23,097 nt of DNA, from contig JBBIOB010000049.1 of the NCBI GenBank assembly GCA_037443565.1, forward strand, positions 1-23,097, in the 5' to 3' direction. The position numbers and the translations under genes were made by a program. Source of the stretch: Fervidifonticultor_A sp037443565 (GTDB taxonomy: Bacteria > Sysuimicrobiota > Sysuimicrobiia > Sysuimicrobiales > Humicultoraceae). The notes beneath the pieces were generated by a model. It was not told where the DNA came from. It saw only the letters and a program-made list of their open reading frames with translations, and searched no databases. Each line of letters starts with the position of its first letter. The first letter of the stretch is position 1. Of the stretch, positions 1-6,180 are shown piece by piece.

Positions 1-1953
1 GCCGCGCACGCCCCGCAGGATGGCCGAGGTCCGCGTCTCGTCTACCATCCGCCGCACGCCGTACTCGCGGATCGGCGCCAGCCTAAACGTGACGTCCTTC
101 AGCACCTCGACGTACACCCCACCGAGGCCAAACATCACGACCGGCCCGAACTGCGGATCGTGGTTGAGCCCCAGGATGACCTCGCGGCCACGCCGCGCCA
201 TCGCCTGGACGATCGCGCCGTGCAGGCCGGCCTCAGGCGCGCGGCGGCGCACCGCGTCCATCATCGCATCGTAGGCCCGCGCCACGGCGTCGCGCGAATC
301 CAGGCCCAGCCGGACGCCGTCCACGTCGACTTTGTGGATGATCTCGGGCGACATGATCTTCAGCGCAACGGGGAGTCCGATGGCCGCGGCGCGATCGGCC
401 GCCTCGGTCGCGTTTGCCGCCACCGCCCACGGCAGGAGCGGGAATCCGTACGCCTCGAGGAGCTCGAACGCCGCAGACTCGATCAGGAATCCCGGCGCCG
501 CGCCGTCCAGGATCGCGCGAGCCCGGGGCCGGTCCACGTCGTCGAAGGTGCGGTAGCCGGTGCGGGGCCGGGCTGTCCACGAAGTGTAGCGCGCCACAGC
601 CGCCAGCGTGCGGGCCACCGCTTCGGGAAACGTGTAGTGCGGAATCCCACCGTCCTCGAGCCGGGCGACCCCGGCCTCGACCGCGAGCGCGCCGACGAAC
701 GACGCCAGCACGGGCTTGCCGGCCTGTCTCGCCCGCCGTACCACCGCGTCGGCCGTGGCCTCCACATCGATTGTGGCCTGACGCGTGACCAGCACGATCC
801 CGGCATCCACGTTCTCGTCGGCGAGCACCGCCTCCAGGGCGGCGTCGTACCGGCGGTCGTCGGCGTCCCCGATGATGTCGACTGGATTGCCCACCGACGC
901 CTCGGCCGGTACCACGCCGCGCAGCACACCCAGCGTGGACTCGGAGAGCCGGGCCAGCTCGAGCCCCTGCCGGATGCACGCGTCGGTGGCCAGGATGCCC
1001 GGGCCGCCGGCGTTGGTCACGATGCCGACGCGCCGGCCGCGCGGAAGCGGCTGGCGCGAGAACGCCGCGGCGTAGTCGAACAGCTCCTCGATGCTCTCGG
1101 CCCGCAGGACGCCGGCCTGGGCGAAGATCGCCTCGTACACCTGGTCGCTGCCGGCCAGCGACCCGGTGTGGCTCGAGACCGCGGAGGCGCCCGCCGCGGT
1201 CCGGCCGGCCTTGAGCACCAGGATCGGCTTGGGTGGGTGCTGCTCGCTGATCGCGCGCGCGGACTCGATGAAGCGCCGCCCCTCGGAGAGCTCCTCGACG
1301 TAGAGCAGGATCACCGACGTCGCGGGGTCCCCGGCCAGCAGCTCGAGCAGCTCGATCTCCGTGACGTCGGCCTTGTTGCCGAGGTTGAAGACCTTCGAGA
1401 ACCCGATCCGCCGGCTGCGGGCGTAGTCGAGCGCCGCGGCGGTGAGCGCGCCGGACTGCGAGAGGAACCCGATGTTCCCCGCCCGCGGGATCTCGGCGGC
1501 GAACGTGGCGTTGAGCCGCACCTCGGGCGCGGTGTTGACCACGCCCAGGCAGTTGGGCCCCATGAGCGCGAATCCCCAGCGCGCGACGCGCGCGCGCACC
1601 TCGTCCTCGCGCCGGCGGCCCTCTTCGCCGACTTCGCGGAAGCCGCCGGAGATGACCACCACACCGCGCACCCCGCGCGCTCCGCACTCGTCGAGCACCG
1701 CTGGCACGGTGGGCGCCGGCGTGATGACGATGGCGAGGTCCACCGAATCCGGCACGTCGAGGATGGAGCGATAGGCGCGGACCCCGCTGATCGACCGCGC
1801 CGTGGGATTGACGGGATGGGCCGCACCCTGAAATCCGCCGGCCAGGATGTTGCGGAAGATGGCGTGGCCCACCTTGGCCGGATCGCGCGAGGCCCCGATG
1901 ACGGCCACGGTTCCAGGACTCACAAGCCCTGACAGATCGCGAATCGATGACAT
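1..1953 (-). CDS. Acetate-CoA ligase (ADP-forming), fused alpha/beta subunits, C-terminus cut by window edge
   Basis: This enzyme family interconverts acyl-CoA + ADP + Pi with acid + CoA + ATP, making ATP from acyl-CoA in fermentative or acid-degrading metabolism. The visible 651 residues begin with a CoA-binding Rossmann-like domain (GASRDP near residue 17). The succinyl-CoA-synthetase-like ligase domains follow, with the phosphorylated histidine in the motif SSHTGSLAGSD (His about 262). From about residue 480 an ATP-grasp domain begins (ESAAFELLEAYG, then LKIMSPEIIHKVDVDGV). The frame stays open to base 1, so about 50 or more C-terminal residues lie outside. The ATG at 1953 places MSSIRDL directly before the CoA-binding domain; its ribosome site is weak (GAAG). 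It is divergent from the Fe-S gene that follows. The family is clear from domain order; the substrate (acetate, propionate, aryl acids) cannot be told. Confidence 0.93.
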   Translation of the reverse strand, partial: MSSIRDLSGLVSPGTVAVIGASRDPAKVGHAIFRNILAGGFQGAAHPVNPTARSISGVRAYRSILDVPDSVDLAIVITPAPTVPAVLDECGARGVRGVVVISGGFREVGEEGRRREDEVRARVARWGFALMGPNCLGVVNTAPEVRLNATFAAEIPRAGNIGFLSQSGALTAAALDYARSRRIGFSKVFNLGNKADVTEIELLELLAGDPATSVILLYVEELSEGRRFIESARAISEQHPPKPILVLKAGRTAAGASAVSSHTGSLAGSDQVYEAIFAQAGVLRAESIEELFDYAAAFSRQPLPRGRRVGIVTNAGGPGILATDACIRQGLELARLSESTLGVLRGVVPAEASVGNPVDIIGDADDRRYDAALEAVLADENVDAGIVLVTRQATIDVEATADAVVRRARQAGKPVLASFVGALAVEAGVARLEDGGIPHYTFPEAVARTLAAVARYTSWTARPRTGYRTFDDVDRPRARAILDGAAPGFLIESAAFELLEAYGFPLLPWAVAANATEAADRAAAIGLPVALKIMSPEIIHKVDVDGVRLGLDSRDAVARAYDAMMDAVRRRAPEAGLHGAIVQAMARRGREVILGLNHDPQFGPVVMFGLGGVYVEVLKDVTFRLAPIREYGVRRMVDETRTSAILRGVRG

Positions 1954-2078
1954 GGCACTTCAAGAGTTCGATGGCCGGCGGCGCCGACCCTACGGCCTCC
2001 GGGGAGCGCCTGATTGGCGCGGCGGCCGACGGTGCTATGATTGAACAGGAAGTCCCCACGGGATCCGGGGTGGGCTTC

Positions 2079-2630
2079 ATGCTGCTGCGCGAGTTCAAAT
2101 ACCAGTTGTTCGTGCCTGAGTGCAACCCCAACGCGGAGACGCTCAACTGCCTGGCGGCGTTCTCGGACGATGTGTCGGAGGTGTTTCCTTACCCCAACGC
2201 CGTGCTCAAGGGCTGTGTCTTCCGCCCCGATACCGGGACGCTGAGCTTTCGCCATGAGGGGAAGTTCTTCACCCTCTATGCCAGGCGGGTCGCCGTCACC
2301 AGAATTGCCGACGACGCTGATGCGCAGCAGACCCTGGCATGGCTGCGCGACTTCATCAACCAGACGTACGAGGGCCGCGAGCGGATTACCCCCAGCTACA
2401 AGACGTGCGACGCGCCGAAGGCGCTCGACGTGTACAAGCTCCTGCCCGGCACCAACTGCGGGGAGTGCGGTGAAGCGACCTGCCTGGCGTTCGCGCTCAA
2501 GGTGGTCGCCCAGTCGACAGAGATCGCGGCCTGCCGGCCGCTGTTCTCCGGACAGCACGAGGCGAAGCGCGAGCGCGCCGTGGAAGTCCTGCTCGGCGCC
2601 GGCTACGAGGTGCCGGCCGCCCTGCTCTGA
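2079..2630 (+). CDS. Small [4Fe-4S] domain protein (PF04060-like Fe-S domain)
   Basis: This is a soluble protein of about 183 residues of unknown role. The C-terminal half carries a C-x2-C-x4-C-x16-C cluster motif (TNCGECGEATC ... C), as in the Fe-S domain of corrinoid iron-sulfur proteins and RnfB. The N-terminal half (MLLREFKYQLFVPECNP) matches my recollection of a family of stand-alone proteins with this layout. I chose the ATG at 2079 because the conserved part starts there and GGGGTGGG lies upstream. In-frame ATGs at 2037 and 1947 are possible, but the residues they add look non-conserved, and 1947 overlaps the start of the divergent ligase gene. It probably carries one cluster for electron transfer. 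A truncated paralogue lies tail-to-tail 18 bases downstream. Confidence 0.8.
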   Translation: MLLREFKYQLFVPECNPNAETLNCLAAFSDDVSEVFPYPNAVLKGCVFRPDTGTLSFRHEGKFFTLYARRVAVTRIADDADAQQTLAWLRDFINQTYEGRERITPSYKTCDAPKALDVYKLLPGTNCGECGEATCLAFALKVVAQSTEIAACRPLFSGQHEAKRERAVEVLLGAGYEVPAALL

Positions 2631-2648
2631 CCCCGGGCGCCCGCGGCG

Positions 2649-3002
2649 CTACGCTTCGCCCAACAGGGTTTGCAGGGCGAGGCGAGATCGTAGGGCCTCC
2701 GGACCCTGCAGCGGTGGGCACTCCTCGACGCGTCCCGTCCCCGACGCCAGCCGCAGCGCAAACGCGATGCACGTCCGAAACCCGCACAGGTCGCAGTTGG
2801 TGCGCGGCAGGAGTTTGTACAGGTCCAGGGCACTCGCAAGGCGCTGGAGGCCCTCGCGGGGCGTGATCTCGGCGCGCCGGTCATGCGTGTCGTTGATCGT
2901 GTCCCGCAGCCAGTCCAGGAGCGCTCTGCCCGCATCCAACGTGGGAACGAGTGCCAGGCGGACCTCCCCGGGCATCCTCCTATGGGTCGCACCGGCTTCC
3001 AA
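2649..3002 (-). pseudogene. Truncated paralogue of the [4Fe-4S] domain protein (5' end missing)
   Basis: The reading frame encodes the C-terminal part of the same family as the gene at 2079-2630. ALDLYKLLPRTNC aligns with ALDVYKLLPGTNC, and the C-x2-C-x4-C-x16-C cluster motif is complete. Similarity begins only around PGEVRLALV (near 2972). The expected N-terminal ~60 residues are absent, and the bases beyond about 2976 belong to a permease read in the opposite direction. The nominal ATG at 3002 would therefore translate permease DNA in antisense for its first ~10 residues. I read this as a gene that lost its 5' end and promoter, although the cluster-binding part would survive if it were expressed. 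The start is not supported by a ribosome binding site. Confidence 0.7.
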
Positions 3003-3150
3003 CCTGCTGTCCCTGATCTACACGGGGAGCATCCTGGGCGCACAGATGGTCTGGATCCGCGTGCTGACCGCCCTGGCCATGGCCTTCGTCGTCGGCTGGG
3101 TGATGACCCTGGCGTTCAAGCAGGAAGAGATGCAGCGGATGAACCCGTAA
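2975..3150 (+). pseudogene. Permease (ArsP/DUF318-like) N-terminal-half fragment, 5' truncated
   Basis: The frame reads APASNLLSLIYTGSILG followed by a hydrophobic segment (TALAMAFVVGWVMTLAF) and a charged KQEEMQRMNP end, closed by TAA at 3148-3150. This resembles the end of the first repeat of the eight-helix PF03773 permease family, which is often encoded in arsenic loci. Everything before this point (roughly 100 or more residues, including the first helices and start codon) is missing, because the DNA changes to the Fe-S paralogue around 2965-2985. The next in-frame codons after the TAA continue as permease, so this fragment and the one at 3241-3744 were probably one gene. No start codon with a ribosome site is visible. 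The left boundary is approximate. Confidence 0.65.
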
Positions 3151-3240
3151 GCGGGCGGTCCGACGTCGCGCATCCTGAGCCCGACCGACATCACGCTGCT
3201 GGGGCTGCTGGTCGTCTCGCTCCTGGCGCCCAACTACCTG

Positions 3241-3744
3241 GTGCGGGAAGGCCCCTACGGCCAGAAGGTGGCGGTCTGGGCGGCGGCGATGCTCGTCGTC
3301 GTCGCCTATGTCCGCTGGCGGAAGACCGGAGAGGAGATCCGGCGCTGGCTGGATGAGACCTGGTGGTTCGTCCGCATCATCTTCCCGCTGGTGCTGCTGG
3401 GCGTCTTCATCGTCGGGGTCATCGGCGCGGCGCTCCCCCGGGCGTGGATCGAGACCTACCTGGGCGGCTCGGGCCTGCTGGCCTCGTTCCTGGCCACAAT
3501 GCTCGGCAGCGTCAGCTACTTCGCCACCATGACCGAGGCGCCGTTCGTCCACACCCTGCTCGGCCTGGGCATGGGCAAGGGTCCGGCGCTGGCGCTCCTG
3601 CTGACCGGGCCGGGGCTCAGTCTGCCCGACTGGCTGGCCATTGGACGGGTGTTCGGCGTTAAGAAGGCCGCTGTCTACGTGTGCACGATCATCGTCCTCG
3701 GCACCATCGGCGGCTGGTTTGCCGGGACGTTCATCTTCGCGTGA
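3241..3744 (+). CDS. Permease (ArsP/DUF318-like), C-terminal half
   Basis: This is an integral membrane protein of 167 residues with about four helices. It contains the second conserved repeat of PF03773 permeases: WWFVRIIFPLVLLGVFIVG, then SVSYFATMTEAPFVHTLLGLG, then ALLLTGPGLSLPDWLAIGRVFG. ArsP members export organic or trivalent arsenicals across the inner membrane; other members are uncharacterised. The GTG at 3241 has no ribosome site. The coding sense extends in frame upstream (SPTDITLLGLLVVSLL, from about 3178) to a TAA at 3148, so the true ancestral gene probably included the fragment at 2975-3150. The adjacent thioredoxin-like gene is a common partner of these permeases. As it stands, the protein would be half a transporter and is probably inactive unless the halves are made separately. 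Confidence 0.7.
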   Translation: MREGPYGQKVAVWAAAMLVVVAYVRWRKTGEEIRRWLDETWWFVRIIFPLVLLGVFIVGVIGAALPRAWIETYLGGSGLLASFLATMLGSVSYFATMTEAPFVHTLLGLGMGKGPALALLLTGPGLSLPDWLAIGRVFGVKKAAVYVCTIIVLGTIGGWFAGTFIFA

Positions 3745-3756
3745 GGAGGTACTGTG

Positions 3757-4014
3757 ATGATCACGATCGAGGTCTTTGGTCCTGGATGCCAGCGGTGTCA
3801 CGCCACGTTGGCCGCGGTCCAGCAGGCCGTGCAGGGGCTGGGTGTCGAGGCAACAGTCATCCAGATCGACGATCCCAAGGAGATGGCCAGGCACCGGGTG
3901 ATGTTCACGCCGGCCGTACGGATCAACGGTGAGATCAAGTGCACGGGGCGGGTGCCCAACGCCGCTGAGGTCACGAATTGGCTGGCAACGGCGGCTGCCA
4001 CGGCGACCTCATGA
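3757..4014 (+). CDS. Thioredoxin-like redox-active disulfide protein
   Basis: This is an 85-residue cytoplasmic protein of the small thioredoxin family (thioredoxin_3 / redox-active disulfide protein 2 type). The N-terminal strand ITIEVFGPGC leads into the active site C-Q-R-C at about residues 10-13. A cis-proline region follows (MFTPAVRINGE), then GRVPNAAEVTNWL, which is typical of the family. Such proteins are usually encoded beside PF03773 permeases in arsenic or metal loci and probably reduce a partner thiol or metalloid; the partner here is inferred from position. The strong ribosome site GAGGAGGT at 3743-3750 favours ATG 3757 over GTG 3754, which would leave only 3 bases of spacing. It ends with an ATGA overlap with the next gene. 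The gene looks intact although both neighbours are damaged. Confidence 0.85.
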   Translation: MITIEVFGPGCQRCHATLAAVQQAVQGLGVEATVIQIDDPKEMARHRVMFTPAVRINGEIKCTGRVPNAAEVTNWLATAAATATS

Positions 4015-5006
4015 CGGCGCGAACCGTGTCGTCGCTCGTGGTGCCGCCGGCGGCGGCAATCGTGCTCGCCACCGGTGGCGCCGCGGCCGCGCCGCCCACC
4101 GATCCCATCGTGCGGGCGGTGTTCTTCTGGAGCAAGGGCTGCCCGGCCTGCCATGTGGTCATCGAGCAGGTCTTTCCGCGGCTGGAGCGCGAGCACGGGG
4201 ACCGCCTGTACATCCGGCGGTTTGAGATGTCCGACCCTTCCGCCGTCGCCCTCTACCAGGCGACCGCTCAGACATTCCGGCTGCGGCCCGACCAGTACGT
4301 CGTGCCCCTCATGGTCATCGGCGACCAGGTACTCATCGGCTGGGGTGAGATCCGGGACCGTCTGCCCGACCTGATCGCGACGCATCTGGCACGAGGCGGA
4401 CTGGCGTGGCCGGCGATCCCCGGGCTGGCGGGTTTGATTGGACCGGAAGATACACCGCCAGCCGCTGCTCCTCCGCGTGCGCCTGTGGAGCGAGTCGACC
4501 CCGCCATGCCAACCGTGGCGCCGGCCCCCGAGGGCCCGCGCCACGACCCTGTGGGGCTTGGCCTGGCCATCGCCGTCATGGCTGGGATGATCGTCGCACT
4601 GCTCTACGTCGCCTACGCGATGCTCGGCCGCGGGGCGCGCCAACCGCAGGCATCGACGCGGTTGCCCTGGGTGATTCCGGTGCTCAGCGTTGCAGGACTG
4701 ATCGTTGCCGGCTACCTCACCTACATCGAGTCCCTGGGTGTGCCTGCAGTGTGCGGTCCGATCGGCGACTGCAACGCCGTGCAGGCGAGCCCGTACGCGA
4801 AGTTGTTCGGGATCGTGCCGGTGGCGCTGCTCGGCGTCGCTGGGTACCTGGGCATCCTGACCGCCTGGGTCGCGGGCGTGCGGCGGCGTCGTCCGGTCTG
4901 GCCGCACACGACGACCGTCGCCTTCAGTATCGCGCTGCTCGGCACGGTCTTGTCGCTCTACCTGACGTACCTGGAGCCGTTCGTGATCCAGGCGGTGTGC
5001 GCGTGA
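4011..5006 (+). CDS. Thioredoxin-VKOR fusion protein, ended early by TGA in the active site
   Basis: This is a membrane disulfide-forming protein of 331 residues as encoded. An N-terminal signal/anchor (VVPPAAAIVLATGG) is followed by a thioredoxin-like domain with C-P-A-C (FFWSKGCPACH, about residues 38-48). A proline-rich linker comes next, and then a vitamin K epoxide reductase (VKOR) domain of four to five helices with the paired cysteines of the first loop (GVPAVCGPIGDCNAVQ). VKOR oxidises thiol partners and passes electrons to quinone. The protein stops at ...QAVCA. The next codon is TGA, and the following codon is TGC. Family members have C-x-x-C exactly here, followed by one more helix. 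The ATG at 4011 overlaps the preceding stop (ATGA) and gives a good signal peptide. Without the second cysteine it should be inactive. Confidence 0.8.
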   Translation: MTARTVSSLVVPPAAAIVLATGGAAAAPPTDPIVRAVFFWSKGCPACHVVIEQVFPRLEREHGDRLYIRRFEMSDPSAVALYQATAQTFRLRPDQYVVPLMVIGDQVLIGWGEIRDRLPDLIATHLARGGLAWPAIPGLAGLIGPEDTPPAAAPPRAPVERVDPAMPTVAPAPEGPRHDPVGLGLAIAVMAGMIVALLYVAYAMLGRGARQPQASTRLPWVIPVLSVAGLIVAGYLTYIESLGVPAVCGPIGDCNAVQASPYAKLFGIVPVALLGVAGYLGILTAWVAGVRRRRPVWPHTTTVAFSIALLGTVLSLYLTYLEPFVIQAVCA

Positions 5007-5090
5007 TGCCTAACGTCGGCGGTCATCATCACGCTGATCCTGCTGTCGGTAACCGGCCCGGCCCGCCGAACGCTGGATGCCGTCAGGTAG
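5007..5090 (+). pseudogene. Untranslated C-terminal remnant of the VKOR gene
   Basis: In frame with the VKOR gene and directly after its TGA, 27 sense codons run to TAG at 5088-5090. They begin with the missing active-site cysteine (CLTSAV), continue as a hydrophobic helix (VIITLILLSV) and end in a basic tail (GPARR). This matches the normal VKOR C-terminus. The frame is undamaged apart from the single TGA, where Trp (TGG, C-A-W-C) would be usual, which suggests a recent point change. Confidence 0.65.
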
Positions 5091-5125
5091 TCGGACCCAC
5101 TCTACGTCGGAGGGTTCTCATCAAC

Positions 5126-5950
5126 ATGCGTCATGACGCGATCGGTCCTGAGGCTGATGCCACGGTACGCATCCCCACCGCGTCTCCTGAGCCCGTCGCG
5201 GGCACCACGCCGGCCCCCGCTGGACTGACCGGTTGGCCCTCGGAGCAGAAGCGGCTGGGGAGGTTTGAGCGCTATCTCAGCCTCTGGGTGGCGGCGTGCA
5301 TGGCGCTCGGCGTGCTGCTGGGTACCCTGCTCCCGGGGATTATCGACAGCCTGAGGCGGATGGAGTTTGGCGAAGGCAGCCAGATCAACGTGCCCATCGC
5401 CGTCCTCATCTGGCTCATGATCATCCCAATGATGATGAAGGTGGACCTCGCAGCGATTCGCGGCGTCGGGCGGCGGCCGCGCGGGCTTTTCGTGACCCTG
5501 TTCGTCAACTGGCTCGTGAAGCCGTTCTCGATGGCCCTCATCGCGTGGGTGTACTTCCGCCACGCCTTCGCCGCCTGGATCGGCCCCGCCGATGCCGATC
5601 AGTACATCGCCGGCGCCATCATCCTCGCGGCCGCGCCGTGCACGGCGATGGTCTTCGTCTGGAGCTACCTGACCGACGGGGATCCCGCCTATACGCTCAT
5701 GCAGGTCATGCGCCTGTTTCGCGTCCGCCACGCCGTCGCCGCGCCCGGCGCGCTCATCGGCGCGAGCAACTTCTTCGAGCTGGCCGTGGCCACCGCGATC
5801 GCCCTATTCGGGCCGAGCCCGGGGGCGGCGCTCGCGACGGTCGTCGGCGTCCTCATCGAGGTACCCGTCATGCTCTCGGTGTGCACGGTGTGCAATCGAA
5901 CCCGGCACTGGTTCGCGGATCTCGATCCTGCCTCGGAAGCTGCCCGGTGA
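5126..5950 (+). CDS. acr3: ACR3-family arsenite efflux transporter with a large internal deletion
   Basis: ACR3 transporters extrude arsenite through the inner membrane by ion exchange and normally have ten helices and about 350 residues. This frame gives 274. The first half is typical: WLMIIPMMMKVDLAAI, NWLVKPFSMAL, and the conserved cysteine in AAPCTAMVFVWSYLTDGDP. After PAYTLMQV (about residue 194) the sequence jumps to MRLFRVRHAVAAPGALIGASN, which normally belongs to the penultimate helices. It then ends with the conserved glutamate in GVLIEVPVML and NRTRHW. About 110-130 residues, or roughly four helices, are missing, and the frame is kept. The ATG at 5126 has CGGAGGG about 10 bases upstream. 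An even number of lost helices might keep the topology, but loss of function is likely. Confidence 0.8.
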   Translation: MRHDAIGPEADATVRIPTASPEPVAGTTPAPAGLTGWPSEQKRLGRFERYLSLWVAACMALGVLLGTLLPGIIDSLRRMEFGEGSQINVPIAVLIWLMIIPMMMKVDLAAIRGVGRRPRGLFVTLFVNWLVKPFSMALIAWVYFRHAFAAWIGPADADQYIAGAIILAAAPCTAMVFVWSYLTDGDPAYTLMQVMRLFRVRHAVAAPGALIGASNFFELAVATAIALFGPSPGAALATVVGVLIEVPVMLSVCTVCNRTRHWFADLDPASEAAR

Positions 5951-6055
5951 GGCCGGGCGCAGAGTCCCACGCGCCTCCTCCGGCGCGCCGTGTCGGCCTC
6001 GGGCGGCGACCCTAGGGGCCGCACCCCATGGCTGAATGAGCATTTCCACCCCCCC

Positions 6056-6088
6056 GAGGATAGGCTCCGAACCGGATACTCAATCCTC
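6056..6088 (+). promoter_or_regulatory. Hairpin 1 of the structured leader
   Basis: GAGGAT (6056-6061) pairs with ATCCTC (6083-6088). Inside, TCCG (6066-6069) pairs with CGGA (6073-6076) around a 3-base loop AAC. The result is a bulged stem-loop with an asymmetric internal loop. It resembles a small regulatory RNA arm, but I cannot match it to a known riboswitch. Confidence 0.35.
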
Positions 6089-6116
6089 CCCGCGAGGCGT
6101 GGAATGGAGGTAAGAG

Positions 6117-6141
6117 AGCCTCCGGCAGGGGCGCGGAGGCT
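6117..6141 (+). promoter_or_regulatory. Hairpin 2 of the structured leader (8-bp perfect stem)
   Basis: AGCCTCCG (6117-6124) and CGGAGGCT (6134-6141) form a perfect 8-base-pair stem with a 9-base loop (GCAGGGGCG). It lies 39 bases before the operon start. No T tract follows, so it is not a standard terminator. It could be a protein site, an RNA-stabilising element or part of an attenuator. Confidence 0.4.
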
Positions 6142-6180
6142 ACTTGTGGCACCGGGGATGCTTTCCAGGGAGGCGACACA

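Larger units (their letters stand above)
5951..6180 (+). other. Intergenic leader upstream of the Hdr/Etf/hydrogenase operon
   Basis: This 230-base gap holds no gene that I can support. It begins with a GC-rich segment containing a weak inverted repeat (GCGGC ... GCCGC around CCCTAGGG), possibly the end of the ACR3 transcript but without a T run. It then has the two hairpins listed separately and a ribosome site, AGGGAGG at 6167-6173, spaced 7 bases from the ATG at 6181. No convincing sigma-70 -35/-10 pair is visible, so the operon promoter may use another sigma factor or an activator. Confidence 0.6.

Noticed and set aside
1947..2078. Starts at 1947 or 2037 for the Fe-S protein
   Set aside because: The added residues look non-conserved, 1947 overlaps the divergent ligase start, and neither has a clear ribosome site; 2079 fits the family. 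Not fully excluded.
160..2146. Very long open frames on both strands (for example plus 160-1932 and minus 233-2146)
   Set aside because: They are out of frame with, or antisense to, the ADP-forming ligase. Their translations are low-complexity Arg/Gly/Ala sequence without domains, as expected in high-GC coding DNA.
5004..5006. UGA recoding as tryptophan across the genome
   Set aside because: TGA is the ordinary stop of etfB, etfA, the kinase chimera, the Phd-type antitoxin and others, with ATGA/GTGA couplings, so a code change does not fit.
4406..5125. N-terminal extension of the ACR3 frame back to 4406
   Set aside because: It overlaps the VKOR gene in another frame and reads as Arg/Pro-rich noise; ATG 5126 with its ribosome site fits the transporter's start.
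5984..6025. Rho-independent terminator after ACR3
   Set aside because: There is a short GC inverted repeat around CCCTAGGG, but no T run follows and the stem is only about five pairs.
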